64,000 bases of DNA from an uncultured Pelagibacteraceae bacterium. GTDB taxonomy: Bacteria > Pseudomonadota > Alphaproteobacteria > Pelagibacterales > Pelagibacteraceae. Position 1 is the first letter of the stretch. Each line of letters begins with the position of its first letter. The notes under the pieces are model-generated. The model saw only the letters and a list, made by a program, of their open reading frames with translations. It searched no databases and was not told the DNA's origin. Shown here piece after piece: positions 27,576 through 37,628 of the stretch. The translations under genes were made by a program, and so were the position numbers. The DNA is taken from positions 1 to 64,000 of the forward strand of contig CACAHE010000006.1 in NCBI GenBank assembly GCA_902532195.1. Reading direction: 5' to 3'.

Positions 27576-27652
27576 TGGTAGCGGGAAGTGGGATCGAACC
27601 ACTGACCTCGGGCTTATGAGTCCCGCGCTCTAACCAACTGAGCTATCCCGCC
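27576..27652 (-). tRNA. tRNA-Met (CAT anticodon), CCA encoded
   Basis: Minus strand: GGCGGGATAGCTCAGTTGGTTAGAGCGCGGGACTCATAAGCCCGAGGTCAGTGGTTCGATCCCACTTCCCGCTACCA; cloverleaf arms pair. Confidence 0.95.
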
Positions 27653-27738
27653 AATAGATTATAAAGATATATAAAGGTTTTTATTTGTGAAGCAATAATT
27701 ATTGATGCTGAATTGTAATAATATCTTATATTACAATA

Positions 27739-28551
27739 ATGAAAAGAAATGAAAAATATACAATATTTGGACATAATGGTTTTTTAGGAAAAAATATAGT
27801 TCATTATTTAAAATCTAAAAAAATAAAATACTTTCTGCCTGGAAAAAAAATTAAATTTTCTAAAAATTTAAATAATGTTATTTACTGTATTGGTGTATAT
27901 GATGTGTTAAATAATCCTTCAAAAGCAATAGATGCAAGTATAAAGCTGTTAAGCCAAATAATAGTTAATAATAAATTTAAAAGTTTCCTTTTAATATCAA
28001 GCACTAGACTATATTTAAATACAAATAAGACAAGGGAAATTGATAATATTTTAATTAATCCACATTCTAAAGATTATTTTTTTAATAGTTTAAGATTGAT
28101 AGCAGAAAATTTTTGCCTATCTCAGAGCAATAAAAAAATAAAAGTAGTAAGGATTTCCAATTTATATGGAGGTTTTTTCAAAAATCAGAAATATTTTTTA
28201 CCAAACTTAATTAGGAATTCTATTAAAAAAAAATCAATTCATATAACAATAAATAAAAATTCAAAAAAAAATTATTTAAATGTTAATGATGCAATTCAAA
28301 TTATTTTTAAAATTATAAATAAGGGAAAATATAGATTGTATAATGTTGCGTCAAATCAAAGATATTCATTAGATTTTATCTCAAGCACTATACAAAAAAT
28401 TACCAAGTGCAAGATAAAGTTTAGCAATCAAAAATATAGATATGATGAGCCAATAATTAATATAAAAAGAGTAAAAAAGGAGTTTAAATTTAAACCAAAA
28501 AACGATTTCAAAGAAAAATTACAATATATTATTAAAGAATTTAATATTTAA
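27739..28551 (+). CDS. NAD-dependent epimerase/dehydratase (SDR) family protein
   Basis: TIFGHNGFLGKNIVHYLKSK, LLISSTRLY, VRISNLYGGF. Confidence 0.75.
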   Translation: MKRNEKYTIFGHNGFLGKNIVHYLKSKKIKYFLPGKKIKFSKNLNNVIYCIGVYDVLNNPSKAIDASIKLLSQIIVNNKFKSFLLISSTRLYLNTNKTREIDNILINPHSKDYFFNSLRLIAENFCLSQSNKKIKVVRISNLYGGFFKNQKYFLPNLIRNSIKKKSIHITINKNSKKNYLNVNDAIQIIFKIINKGKYRLYNVASNQRYSLDFISSTIQKITKCKIKFSNQKYRYDEPIINIKRVKKEFKFKPKNDFKEKLQYIIKEFNI

Positions 28552-28621
28552 TGTATTTATTTGTTTATATCTTAAATATTTAATTTGTAATTAGTATTCC
28601 TCTCTGTATAAGTTCGGCCTT

Positions 28622-29656
28622 GTGAGAATAGAAGAAGATCTTAAACTTGATTACTCTGATGTTTTATTCAGACCAAAGCGAAGCACCCTTTCAAGTAGAA
28701 AGGATGTAGATCTTAACAGAACTTATAAATTTAAATATTCAAAAAATGAGTGGTCAGGAATTCCAGTTATGGCTGCTAATATGGATGGTGTTGGTGAATT
28801 AGGTATTGCAGAAAAGTTGTCTGAATACGGAATGATTACGTGTCTTACCAAACAACATGATTTTCATAAAATTAATAAATTTAAAAAAATCAAATCAATA
28901 TATAAAAATATTGCTTTAAGCATAGGTACAAAAAAAGAAGATTTTGAAAGATTGGATAAAATCTTAAAAGAATTTAGTTTTTTTAACTTTATTTGTATTG
29001 ATGTTGCCAATGGTTATTCTGAGCACTTTAGTGGTTTTTTAAAATCGATAAGAGATAAATATCCAACTAAAACTATAATTGCCGGAAATGTTGTAACTGC
29101 AGATATGGCTCAAGAATTAGTATTAAGTGGAGCTGATATTGTAAAAGTTGGAATTGGACCCGGAAGTGTTTGCACTACAAGAATCCAAACAGGAGTTGGA
29201 TATCCTCAGCTAAGTGCAGTTATAGAATGTGCTGATGCTGCCCATGGACTTGGGGCACATATAATTGCAGATGGTGGATGTACTTGTCCAGGAGATGTTG
29301 CAAAAGGTTTTGGAGGAGGTGCAGATTTTGTAATGTTGGGTGGTATGTTTGCGGGCCATGATGAAGGAGACGGAAAAATAGTTAAAGTAAATGGAAGTAA
29401 GTATATTGAATTTTATGGATCTAGTTCTGATACTGCAAATAAAAAACATTATGGTGGACTATCAGATTATAGAAGCAGTGAAGGAAGAACAGTAAGAGTA
29501 AAATACCGAGGAAAAATTAAAGACTCTGTACAAAATATTTTAGGTGGATTAAGAAGCAGTTGCACTTACGTTGGTGCTCCATCTCTAAAACAATTAAGCA
29601 AATGTACAACTTTTGTAAGAGTTGCTAGACAATACAACGATACTTTTGCAAAATAA
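28622..29656 (+). CDS. guaC: GMP reductase (GTG start)
   Basis: [51 protein letters not shown], no CBS insertion. Confidence 0.92.
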   Translation: MRIEEDLKLDYSDVLFRPKRSTLSSRKDVDLNRTYKFKYSKNEWSGIPVMAANMDGVGELGIAEKLSEYGMITCLTKQHDFHKINKFKKIKSIYKNIALSIGTKKEDFERLDKILKEFSFFNFICIDVANGYSEHFSGFLKSIRDKYPTKTIIAGNVVTADMAQELVLSGADIVKVGIGPGSVCTTRIQTGVGYPQLSAVIECADAAHGLGAHIIADGGCTCPGDVAKGFGGGADFVMLGGMFAGHDEGDGKIVKVNGSKYIEFYGSSSDTANKKHYGGLSDYRSSEGRTVRVKYRGKIKDSVQNILGGLRSSCTYVGAPSLKQLSKCTTFVRVARQYNDTFAK

Positions 29657-29830
29657 TTGAAAATTCAATATTTATTTTTAATAATTTTACAATTCAAATA
29701 TATAAAGCATATAAATAATTTAATAGATAAGAGCATATAATGCTCTAGATATAAGAAATTTCCTTAAAATTGGTGTAAAGTTTAGTACATTTAGCTTGAA
29801 ATTAAATCAAAATCTTATTTATTTCTATAT

Positions 29831-30787
29831 ATGCAAATTAATGAAGTTAAATTTTCCAAGTTTCTTTACGAAGATGATGTATATAAAATTTTTACAAAAA
29901 ATTATGCTCAATCAATTATTCTTTGGTATGAATTTCAAAGAGTATGGTATCATAGAGCAGTAACTACATTTAATGATGTAGATAAATTTTTTATTTTAAT
30001 TTATTTCTTTAAAAAAACATTTAGTGCTTATAACGAGCATTTTGTTAACAAAAGTTTTGATGAATTCTATTCACAAGAAAATCTAGAAATTCAAAAGTTT
30101 AATATAGTAGATTTAGCAAGAGAATTAAAATTTTCAAAGGAAACAGTAAGACGTAAGCTACTTGAGCTTGAAAGAGCAAAAATTATTATTAAAGAAAATA
30201 AAAATGTAATTATTAATTTTAAATCGTTTCTAACAAGAGCTGATGCTGAAGTTAAAGGTTTTGCAAGATTAATATCATTATTTACAAAAATTTTATATGA
30301 TAAAAAACAAATTGAAAAAATATATTCAGAATCAGAAGTAGAACAAGTGATTAAAGAAAATTTCACTAGATATTGTTTACCTTTTTTAGATTTTCAAATT
30401 AAGTACACATTAAGACAAAGAACAGTATTTAAAGATGCGGAAACTTGGTTTATCTGGGGACTACTAGTTTATAATCAAACACTAAACCTTACAAAAAAAT
30501 TAAAAAATTCTAACATGGAAATTGACTTTGTAAGTTTTACTAAAGCGATTCCAGCTGAAGAACCAGGTTTAAATGCTATGACTATTTCTGATTTAAGCGG
30601 TATACCTAGGCCAACTGTTCTAAGAAAGTTAAATTATTTAATTAAAGATAAAGCAGTTTTAAAATCAAAAAAATCTTTATACGTATTAAGTCAGGGTAAA
30701 TTATTAAAAAAGACAGAGCACTTAAGAATAGCAAATAATAAAGAATTATGTTCCTTGATAACAAAAATGATTAATTTACTTATTTAA
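29831..30787 (+). CDS. Predicted transcriptional regulator with two winged-HTH segments
   Basis: NIVDLARELKFSKETVRRKLLELERAKII and MTISDLSGIPRPTVLRKLNYLIKDKAVL. Confidence 0.7.
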   Translation: MQINEVKFSKFLYEDDVYKIFTKNYAQSIILWYEFQRVWYHRAVTTFNDVDKFFILIYFFKKTFSAYNEHFVNKSFDEFYSQENLEIQKFNIVDLARELKFSKETVRRKLLELERAKIIIKENKNVIINFKSFLTRADAEVKGFARLISLFTKILYDKKQIEKIYSESEVEQVIKENFTRYCLPFLDFQIKYTLRQRTVFKDAETWFIWGLLVYNQTLNLTKKLKNSNMEIDFVSFTKAIPAEEPGLNAMTISDLSGIPRPTVLRKLNYLIKDKAVLKSKKSLYVLSQGKLLKKTEHLRIANNKELCSLITKMINLLI

Positions 30788-30789
30788 AA

Positions 30790-30996
30790 TTAAAGAGAAA
30801 CTATTATTCCAGTCACAACTATTACAGTAGCAACCAAACAAACAAATATTATATTTTCAAATTTTTCTTTTTTCTTTTCTATTCTGACTTTATTTAAGAG
30901 AACATTTATATCTACTTTTCTTTTTGATAAAAAATTTTGATTTTCTTCTTTTTTGACTTCTTGTGTTTCAGTATTTATTAAACGTTCCCCACTCAT
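30790..30996 (-). CDS. Small single-TM hypothetical protein
   Basis: 68 aa with C-terminal TM IIFVCLVATVIVVTGIIVSL. Confidence 0.55.
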   Translation of the reverse strand: MSGERLINTETQEVKKEENQNFLSKRKVDINVLLNKVRIEKKKEKFENIIFVCLVATVIVVTGIIVSL

Positions 30997-31085
30997 AAGA
31001 TATAGTTAATCATACTTACACAACCTGTGCTATTTAATTATGTTCATTTTGAGTTTACTTTGTTAAATAGAGATTTGTCTATATT

Positions 31086-33524
31086 TTATAAGTTTTTTAT
31101 ATCTTTATCATTAAGAGGTTTGGTTAAAATTGTTGCTTGATACTTAATTTTTTCCACTTCTATAAAAATATTTTTGTCTTCTATTTTTTCAAGTTCATCA
31201 ATTTGAATATATCCGTATGTTAAATTTTTGTTAAAACAAAATGAAAAATTTCCAGATGTTGTTCTTCCAACTATTTTATCATCAAAATAAATAGGCTCAT
31301 CATGTAAAAGTAAAGGTTCACCTGGTTTACTATTATTTAAAGTTAGCATTATTAATTTTTTTGTAGGTTTTTTTTCTTTCAATTTAATCAGTGCATCTTT
31401 TCCAATAAAATTTACATTTTTTTTAAAACTTACAGCAAATCCAAGTCCAGCTTGATATTGATTTTCTTCAGGTGATATATCATGACCCCAATGTAAATAT
31501 CCGGTTTCCATTCTCATTGTATCCATTGCAAACATACCACATAAAGAAAGATTAAATTCTTTGCCTTTATCAATGATTAAATTGAAAATTTCTTTTGAAT
31601 CTTTCATATCTAAATATAATTCAAATCCAAGCTCACCAACGTAAGACAACCTTTGAGCTATAGTCTCTTTATTATTTATTATAATCTTTTTACAGTTTCC
31701 AAATTTTATGCTTTCGTTAGAAAAATCTTCGTCTGATAATTTGGACATTAAGTCTCTACTTTTAGGACCAAATACTCCAAAACAAACTATTTCATCTGTA
31801 ACATCTATAAATTCTACATCTTTGGATAGATGCTTTAATATATGAAATTTATCACGTTCTCTATTTGCTGCAGAAGATATTATTCTAAAATAATTTTTAT
31901 CAAGACAAACAACTGTCAAATCTGTTTCTATACCACCATCTTTATTTAACATTTGAGTATAAGTTGTTTTTCCAATTTCATTTTTAATATTCGCAGTACA
32001 TATTTTTTGGAGTTCGTCATGTGTCTTTTCACCTTTTAAATCGTATTTAGAAAAAGCTGTTAGATCAAAAAGACCAACATTTTTTCTAGCATTATTTGTT
32101 TCAAAATTCACTGATGGATACCAATTTTGATAATTATAACTATATTGAAATTCTGGTTTTTCATTATTTCTAGCAAACCACATTGGTCTTTCATAACCTG
32201 ATGATTGACCAAAACATGCTCCAGCTTTTTTTAATTCTTCGTGATAAGGAAATAATTTTATATCTCGTGATGTTTTATGCTGTTTATACGGCCAGTGCAT
32301 TCCGTATAAATCTCCTAGAGTTTCAGTTATTCTTTCTTTAATAAAATTGATATCGGAGTGAAATTTTTGAAACCTTTTAATGTCATAAATAAATAAATCT
32401 TCATTTATATGTCCATTTATTAACCATTCGGCTGTTACTTTACCAACGCCTCCTCCACTTCCAATTCCAATACTATTTAGACCACAACAAGCAAACAAAT
32501 TTTTTATTCCTGGAACTTCTCCTAAAAGAGTATTTGTGTCTGGTGTAAATGATTCGGGACCTGCAAAAAATTTTCTAATTCCTGCCTTTTCTAAAATAGG
32601 TACTCTTTTCAAAGCAGCTTCTAAATAAGGTTCAAAATGTTCAAAATTTTCTGGGAATTCTCCATATGAAAAATCAACTGGAACTCTATTAGTTTTGTTA
32701 AAAGCCGGAATTGATTTGCCTTCAAATATTCCTATTAACATTTTGCCAGCATCTTCTTTTAAATATAAACTGTCATCAAAATCTCTTAAAACAGGAATAT
32801 TTTTTGGAAGCTCATTTATTCCTTCAGTGATTACATAAAAATGTTCAGCTGGATATAAAGGAATACTAAAACCAGAATCTTCACCTATTTGTCTAGACCA
32901 CATTCCTGTTGCCAATACAATATATTCACACTCTATAGTTTGACCATTTACTTTTACACCTGCTACTTTTCCATTTTTTTTTAATATTTTTTCTACTGGA
33001 GATTTTTCAAATATTTGAACGCCTTCTTTTCTCGCAGCTTTTGCTAACAAGTTGGTAACTCCTATTGGATCTGCCTGCCCATCACCTGGCATAAAAATAC
33101 CACCCAAAATCTCACTTTCATTAATTATAGGATATATTTTTTTTATCTGATCTAAATCTAAAACTTCAACATTCACGTCAAATAATTGAGCTGTGGTTGC
33201 TTGTCTTTTAAGTTCCTGCCATCTTCCTTTTGTTGTAGCAATGGATAATGCTCCGTTTAATTTTAGTCCGCTTGAAAAGTCTATTTCCTTTTCTAATTTT
33301 TTATATAACTCAAGTGAATATTTTCTAATTTTTGTAATTCCGGCAGATGGTCCAAGCTGACTAACTAGTCCAGCTGCATGCCATGTAGTTCCTGAAGTTA
33401 ATTGATCTCTTTCAAGTAAAATAACGTCTTTCCATCCAAATTTTGCTAAATGATAAGCGCACGAAGTTCCAGAAACTCCGCCTCCAATTACAACAACTTT
33501 TGTTGCACTTGGTAATTTTTTCAT
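31086..33524 (-). CDS. FAD-dependent oxidoreductase fused to GcvT-like domain (dimethylglycine/sarcosine dehydrogenase-like)
   Basis: VVVIGGGVSGTSCAYHLAKFG, GTTWHAAGLV, C-terminal GcvT: YVGELGFELYL, DTMRMETGYLHWGHDIS. Confidence 0.92.
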   Translation of the reverse strand: MKKLPSATKVVVIGGGVSGTSCAYHLAKFGWKDVILLERDQLTSGTTWHAAGLVSQLGPSAGITKIRKYSLELYKKLEKEIDFSSGLKLNGALSIATTKGRWQELKRQATTAQLFDVNVEVLDLDQIKKIYPIINESEILGGIFMPGDGQADPIGVTNLLAKAARKEGVQIFEKSPVEKILKKNGKVAGVKVNGQTIECEYIVLATGMWSRQIGEDSGFSIPLYPAEHFYVITEGINELPKNIPVLRDFDDSLYLKEDAGKMLIGIFEGKSIPAFNKTNRVPVDFSYGEFPENFEHFEPYLEAALKRVPILEKAGIRKFFAGPESFTPDTNTLLGEVPGIKNLFACCGLNSIGIGSGGGVGKVTAEWLINGHINEDLFIYDIKRFQKFHSDINFIKERITETLGDLYGMHWPYKQHKTSRDIKLFPYHEELKKAGACFGQSSGYERPMWFARNNEKPEFQYSYNYQNWYPSVNFETNNARKNVGLFDLTAFSKYDLKGEKTHDELQKICTANIKNEIGKTTYTQMLNKDGGIETDLTVVCLDKNYFRIISSAANRERDKFHILKHLSKDVEFIDVTDEIVCFGVFGPKSRDLMSKLSDEDFSNESIKFGNCKKIIINNKETIAQRLSYVGELGFELYLDMKDSKEIFNLIIDKGKEFNLSLCGMFAMDTMRMETGYLHWGHDISPEENQYQAGLGFAVSFKKNVNFIGKDALIKLKEKKPTKKLIMLTLNNSKPGEPLLLHDEPIYFDDKIVGRTTSGNFSFCFNKNLTYGYIQIDELEKIEDKNIFIEVEKIKYQATILTKPLNDKDIKNL

Positions 33525-33965
33525 TTAGATCATTTGTAAACCTACTCCAGTTTTAGGGTAGGTATATAGATTATAATTAGCAGTAAGTTCTTCTCCTGCT
33601 TTAACATCTCTTACAGTCACCATAAACATATATTGTGCATCAATCTTATCTTGTAAGTTATAATACATATTTTCTCTATCAGTTTTTCCATCTTTTATCT
33701 GTTTGCCAGCCATTTTTGGATCTACCACGTCCCCAAACTTTAATTTAGGCAGAAAATCTGAAACCATTCTCATTACTGTTGGATTATTTGAATGATTATA
33801 AAAACCACCTAGCGGTGTTCTAATATACTTATTGTCAAATTGTTCATCTCTAATATGAGTTATTCCAATAAATGTATTTTTTTTAATTTCTACATTTGTA
33901 AATAAGCCTAGACCTTCAATAGGTGAATTTTTTATAGTTAGTCCGTCTGGTAATGGTCTGTACAT
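33525..33965 (-). CDS. SET domain protein
   Basis: IEGLGLFTNVEIKKNTFIG, GGFYNHSNNPT, GEELTANYNLY. Confidence 0.82.
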   Translation of the reverse strand: MYRPLPDGLTIKNSPIEGLGLFTNVEIKKNTFIGITHIRDEQFDNKYIRTPLGGFYNHSNNPTVMRMVSDFLPKLKFGDVVDPKMAGKQIKDGKTDRENMYYNLQDKIDAQYMFMVTVRDVKAGEELTANYNLYTYPKTGVGLQMI

Positions 33966-35080
33966 TATCTTACCGCATCATTAGGTGAAACAAATTTATG
34001 TCCAAATGTATCAGCAACTGCTTTGTAAGTTACATTGCCTTTATGTACATTTAATCCTGCTAAAAAATTTGGATCATTTTTAAGTGCTTTTTTATAACCA
34101 TCTTTCGCAAGTATAGATAAAAAAGGTAGGGTTGCTTTATTTAATGCTAAAGTAGATGTTCTAGGAACTCCACCTGGCATATTAGCTACACAATAATGAA
34201 CAACATCATCTACGATATAAGTTGGTTCTGCATGAGTTGTTGGTTTACTTGTTTCAACACAACCACCTTGATCTATTGCTACATCAACTATAACTGAACC
34301 TCTTTTCATATTTTTTAACATTGACTTAGTAATTAATTTCGGTGCTTCAGCTCCTGGAATTAAAACTCCTCCAACTAATAAATCGCATTCGGAAATTAAT
34401 TTTTCTAAGTTAGTACTATCGCTATGTTGAGGAATTATTTTATCACCAAATACTTTAGTTAGTTGTTCTAATCTTTCTTTAGATTTATCTACTATATGCA
34501 CTTTAGCTTTCATGCCTGTAGCTATAATTGCAGCATTTTCTCCAACAACTCCTCCTCCTAAAATTACTACATTTCCTGGTTCAACTCCTGGAGCTCCACC
34601 TAAAAGTAGTCCTCTACCCTTTTGGTTTTTTTCTAGACAGTGTGCTCCAGCCTGAACAGACATTCTTCCAGCTACTGCGCTCATAGGAGCTAATAAAGGA
34701 AGTCTTCCGTTGTTGTCTGTGACTGTTTCATAAGCAATACATACTGATTTTGAATTAATTAATCCTTGGGTTAATTCTTTAGCGGCTGCTAAATGTAAAT
34801 AAGTAAAAACAATTTGATTCTCTTTAATCATTTTTACTTCATTAGATAATGGTTCTTTTACTTTAACAATAATTTCTGCATCATTAAAAATATCTTCTGC
34901 TTTATCAATTATTTTTGCACCTGAAGATTTATATTGCTCATCATCAAAACCGGCTTCAAATCCACCATTTTTCTCAACTAATACTTCGTTACCATTTGAA
35001 ACTAAAACTTTTACACTTTCAGGGGTTAGACCAATTCTATTCTCTTGAGGTTTTATTTCTTTTGGAACACCAATTTTCAT
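33965..35080 (-). CDS. ald: Alanine dehydrogenase
   Basis: MKIGVPKEIKPQENRIGLTPESV, VILGGGVVGENAAIIATGM, VDVAIDQGGCVETSKPTTH. Confidence 0.95.
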   Translation of the reverse strand: MKIGVPKEIKPQENRIGLTPESVKVLVSNGNEVLVEKNGGFEAGFDDEQYKSSGAKIIDKAEDIFNDAEIIVKVKEPLSNEVKMIKENQIVFTYLHLAAAKELTQGLINSKSVCIAYETVTDNNGRLPLLAPMSAVAGRMSVQAGAHCLEKNQKGRGLLLGGAPGVEPGNVVILGGGVVGENAAIIATGMKAKVHIVDKSKERLEQLTKVFGDKIIPQHSDSTNLEKLISECDLLVGGVLIPGAEAPKLITKSMLKNMKRGSVIVDVAIDQGGCVETSKPTTHAEPTYIVDDVVHYCVANMPGGVPRTSTLALNKATLPFLSILAKDGYKKALKNDPNFLAGLNVHKGNVTYKAVADTFGHKFVSPNDAVR

Positions 35081-35089
35081 AAATGAAAA

Positions 35090-36436
35090 TCAATTTTTTT
35101 TACTTTTGGAGTAATTTGTTATTCCTGTTCTAAGTTTATCGACTATTTCATCAATATGTTTTTTTTCAGAAATAAACATTGGAGCAATTATTAAACAATC
35201 TCCTGTTGCTTTAAAATTAATTCCAACTTCGTAACAATGCTTAAAGCAGGTAAAACCAGCTACTCCAGGTTTTTTATCCATCTTAATATCGATTCCCCCC
35301 ATCATTCCATATCCACGTATGTTATCCACTGCATCTAAATCTTTTAACGAAAATAATGCTTTTTGAAAATATGGAGCCATCTCTTTTGATCTTTTGAAAA
35401 TATCTTCTTTTTCAAAAATATCTTGAACTGCTAGTGCAGCTGCAACTGAAATAGGTATTCCTGAGTAAGTGTAACCATGAAATAATTCGATTGTTCCTTT
35501 TGGAGAACCATCCATAATTGCATCATAAATTTCTTCTTTGCATGCAACGACTCCCATTGGAACGATACCATTAGTAGTTGCTTTAGCCATCGTCATTAAA
35601 TCAGGTGTTACTCCGAATTCTTGGGATCCAAATGGTGAACCCATTCTTCCCCATCCTGTAATAACTTCGTCAAAAATTAATAATATTCCGTGCTTATCAC
35701 ATATTTCTCTTAATCTTTGTAAATATCCTTTTGGAGGAACAAGCGTACCTGTAGATCCTGCAACTGGTTCTACAATACAAGCTGCTATATTTTCTGCTCC
35801 AAAATTTGCACAAATTCTCTCTAAATCGTTTGCAAGTTCTGCTCCAGTTTCGGGTTGGCCTGAAATAAATTTATGTTCTGGTAAGTGAGTATGTCTCATA
35901 TGAACAACTCCTGGCATTAAAACACTAGCAAATGTTTTTACATTGTTTACCATACCACCAACAGATGTAGCTCCAATGTTCATTCCATGGTAAGCTCTTT
36001 CTCTACCTACAAATCTGAATCTATGACCTTCTCCTCTTGCTTTATGATATGCTATAGCAATTTTAATTGCAGTCTCTACTGCTGTTGATCCACATATAGT
36101 ATAAAAAATCTTATTTAAATTTCCTGGTGTATGTTTTGAAATTCTAGTGGCTAACTCAAATGATCCACCAAAACCTTGTTGAAATGGTTGGCAATAATCT
36201 AATTTATTTAATTGATTGGTAATCGCATCTATAATCTCTTTTCTTCCATGTCCCAGTGGATTGCAAAATAGACCTGAACTTGCATCTATTTGAGTTTGAC
36301 CCTCATGATTTTTTAAATAACAACCTTTTGCCTCTGTTATTAATCTTGGGTTGGCTTTAAAATCTTTATTGGATGTAAAAGGCATCCAATGTTCATTTAA
36401 AGAATTTGGTATCGATGATTTATTTTCTGAACTCAT
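35090..36436 (-). CDS. Class III aminotransferase (omega-amino acid/taurine:pyruvate type)
   Basis: HWMPFTSNKDFKANPRLI, LLIFDEVITGWGRMGSPFGSQEFGVTPDLMTMAKATTNG. Confidence 0.9.
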   Translation of the reverse strand: MSSENKSSIPNSLNEHWMPFTSNKDFKANPRLITEAKGCYLKNHEGQTQIDASSGLFCNPLGHGRKEIIDAITNQLNKLDYCQPFQQGFGGSFELATRISKHTPGNLNKIFYTICGSTAVETAIKIAIAYHKARGEGHRFRFVGRERAYHGMNIGATSVGGMVNNVKTFASVLMPGVVHMRHTHLPEHKFISGQPETGAELANDLERICANFGAENIAACIVEPVAGSTGTLVPPKGYLQRLREICDKHGILLIFDEVITGWGRMGSPFGSQEFGVTPDLMTMAKATTNGIVPMGVVACKEEIYDAIMDGSPKGTIELFHGYTYSGIPISVAAALAVQDIFEKEDIFKRSKEMAPYFQKALFSLKDLDAVDNIRGYGMMGGIDIKMDKKPGVAGFTCFKHCYEVGINFKATGDCLIIAPMFISEKKHIDEIVDKLRTGITNYSKSKKN

Positions 36437-36515
36437 AAATATTAAAAAATCAATATTTAGACTAATTTATTTAAATTAACTAGAAAAATATAATGAATGT
36501 AGCACAACTCATGAT

Positions 36516-36523
36516 TGTATACA
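36516..36523. promoter_or_regulatory. Possible operator upstream of tauA
   Basis: Perfect 8-bp palindrome TGTATACA within catgattgtatacatgatt. Confidence 0.35.
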
Positions 36524-36600
36524 TGATTAATTAGCGTTTACATCGGTCCTATAATCAACTTTAATCTTGTTTTTAAATTTAAATTTAAAGAGGAGATTAA

Positions 36601-37542
36601 ATGAAAAAAATAATAAGTTTTCTTCTAGGAACTATTGTTGCTCTTAACTTATCTATTTCTGTTGCAAATTCTGCAGCAAAAGAAGTTAGAGTAGCTTTCT
36701 TCTTAGAGTGGCCTACTCCAAACCAAGAAGATAAAGTAAAAAAACTTTTTGATAAAGCTTTGGGTGTGCCAGTTAAATGGACAAACTTTGCAAACGGTGG
36801 TGCGATGACTGACGCTATGTTAGCTGGAGACATCGATATTTCTTATTCGCAAGGCTTAGTACCATTTATAAATGCAGTTAAATCTAAAGCACCTTTGAAA
36901 CTTGTAGATATAGCTATGGAATACGGTATGGGTGGAACAACTTGTGTTACATCTAATGCATCTGGTATTACAAAAGCTAATGCTTCTGAATTAGAAGGCA
37001 AAAAAGTTGCTGTTCCACTAGGAACAATGGCTGAGTATGTTTTTGATGAAAGTATGAAAGTTGTAGGAGCTGATAGATCTAAAATGGATGTTATTCAAAT
37101 GGACCCTGAAGAAGGAGCTGCTGCGTTAGTAAGTGGTGATGTTGTTATGGCATGTTTATTTGGTGGTAACTCTATCAAAGCTGCTGTAGCAGTTGGATCA
37201 AGACTATTAACAGTTCAAGAAGCTCGTGATGCTGGTATTCTTGGTATAGATATTACATCTGTTACTGACAAATTCATGAAAGAAAACCCAGGTATGCTTA
37301 GAACTTTCATAGAAGTAACTCATGAAGCTAATGCTAGATATGCTTCAGGCAAAAGTGACCTGAACGTTATAGCTAAAGATGCTGAAATGAAACTTGGAGA
37401 TATGAAAGAAACTATAGGTGGATTTAAATTTTTAACACCTGCAGAAACTAAGAAATCTATGGAAAGTGGTAATCTTGCTGGATTCCTAAATGCGATGGAT
37501 ACACCTAAGGGTGCAGTAGATACTAGTTTTTTACCTTTATAA
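36601..37542 (+). CDS. tauA: Taurine-type ABC transporter substrate-binding protein
   Basis: Signal peptide; KEVRVAFFLEWPTPNQ, GDIDISYSQGLVPF; followed by TauB/TauC-like genes. Confidence 0.9.
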   Translation: MKKIISFLLGTIVALNLSISVANSAAKEVRVAFFLEWPTPNQEDKVKKLFDKALGVPVKWTNFANGGAMTDAMLAGDIDISYSQGLVPFINAVKSKAPLKLVDIAMEYGMGGTTCVTSNASGITKANASELEGKKVAVPLGTMAEYVFDESMKVVGADRSKMDVIQMDPEEGAAALVSGDVVMACLFGGNSIKAAVAVGSRLLTVQEARDAGILGIDITSVTDKFMKENPGMLRTFIEVTHEANARYASGKSDLNVIAKDAEMKLGDMKETIGGFKFLTPAETKKSMESGNLAGFLNAMDTPKGAVDTSFLPL

Positions 37543-37563
37543 TTTAAAGGTTTAGATAAATTT

Positions 37564-37598
37564 AAATAGGCGCCAATTTAATAAATTGGTGCCTATTT
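37564..37598 (+). terminator. Strong rho-independent-type hairpin between tauA and tauB
   Basis: aaataggcgccaattt / aaattggtgcctattt with one G·U pair, 3-nt loop, T-rich tail. Confidence 0.8.
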
Positions 37599-37628
37599 TT
37601 TTAGCAGAAATTCAATTATATTATTTGT

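Noticed and set aside
25352-27652. CRISPR-like interpretation of the direct repeat
   Set aside because: Only two copies, 2.2 kb apart, both tRNA-derived; no array or cas genes anywhere in the window.
28560-28621. Riboswitch upstream of guaC
   Set aside because: Short spacer with no recognisable purine or other riboswitch core.
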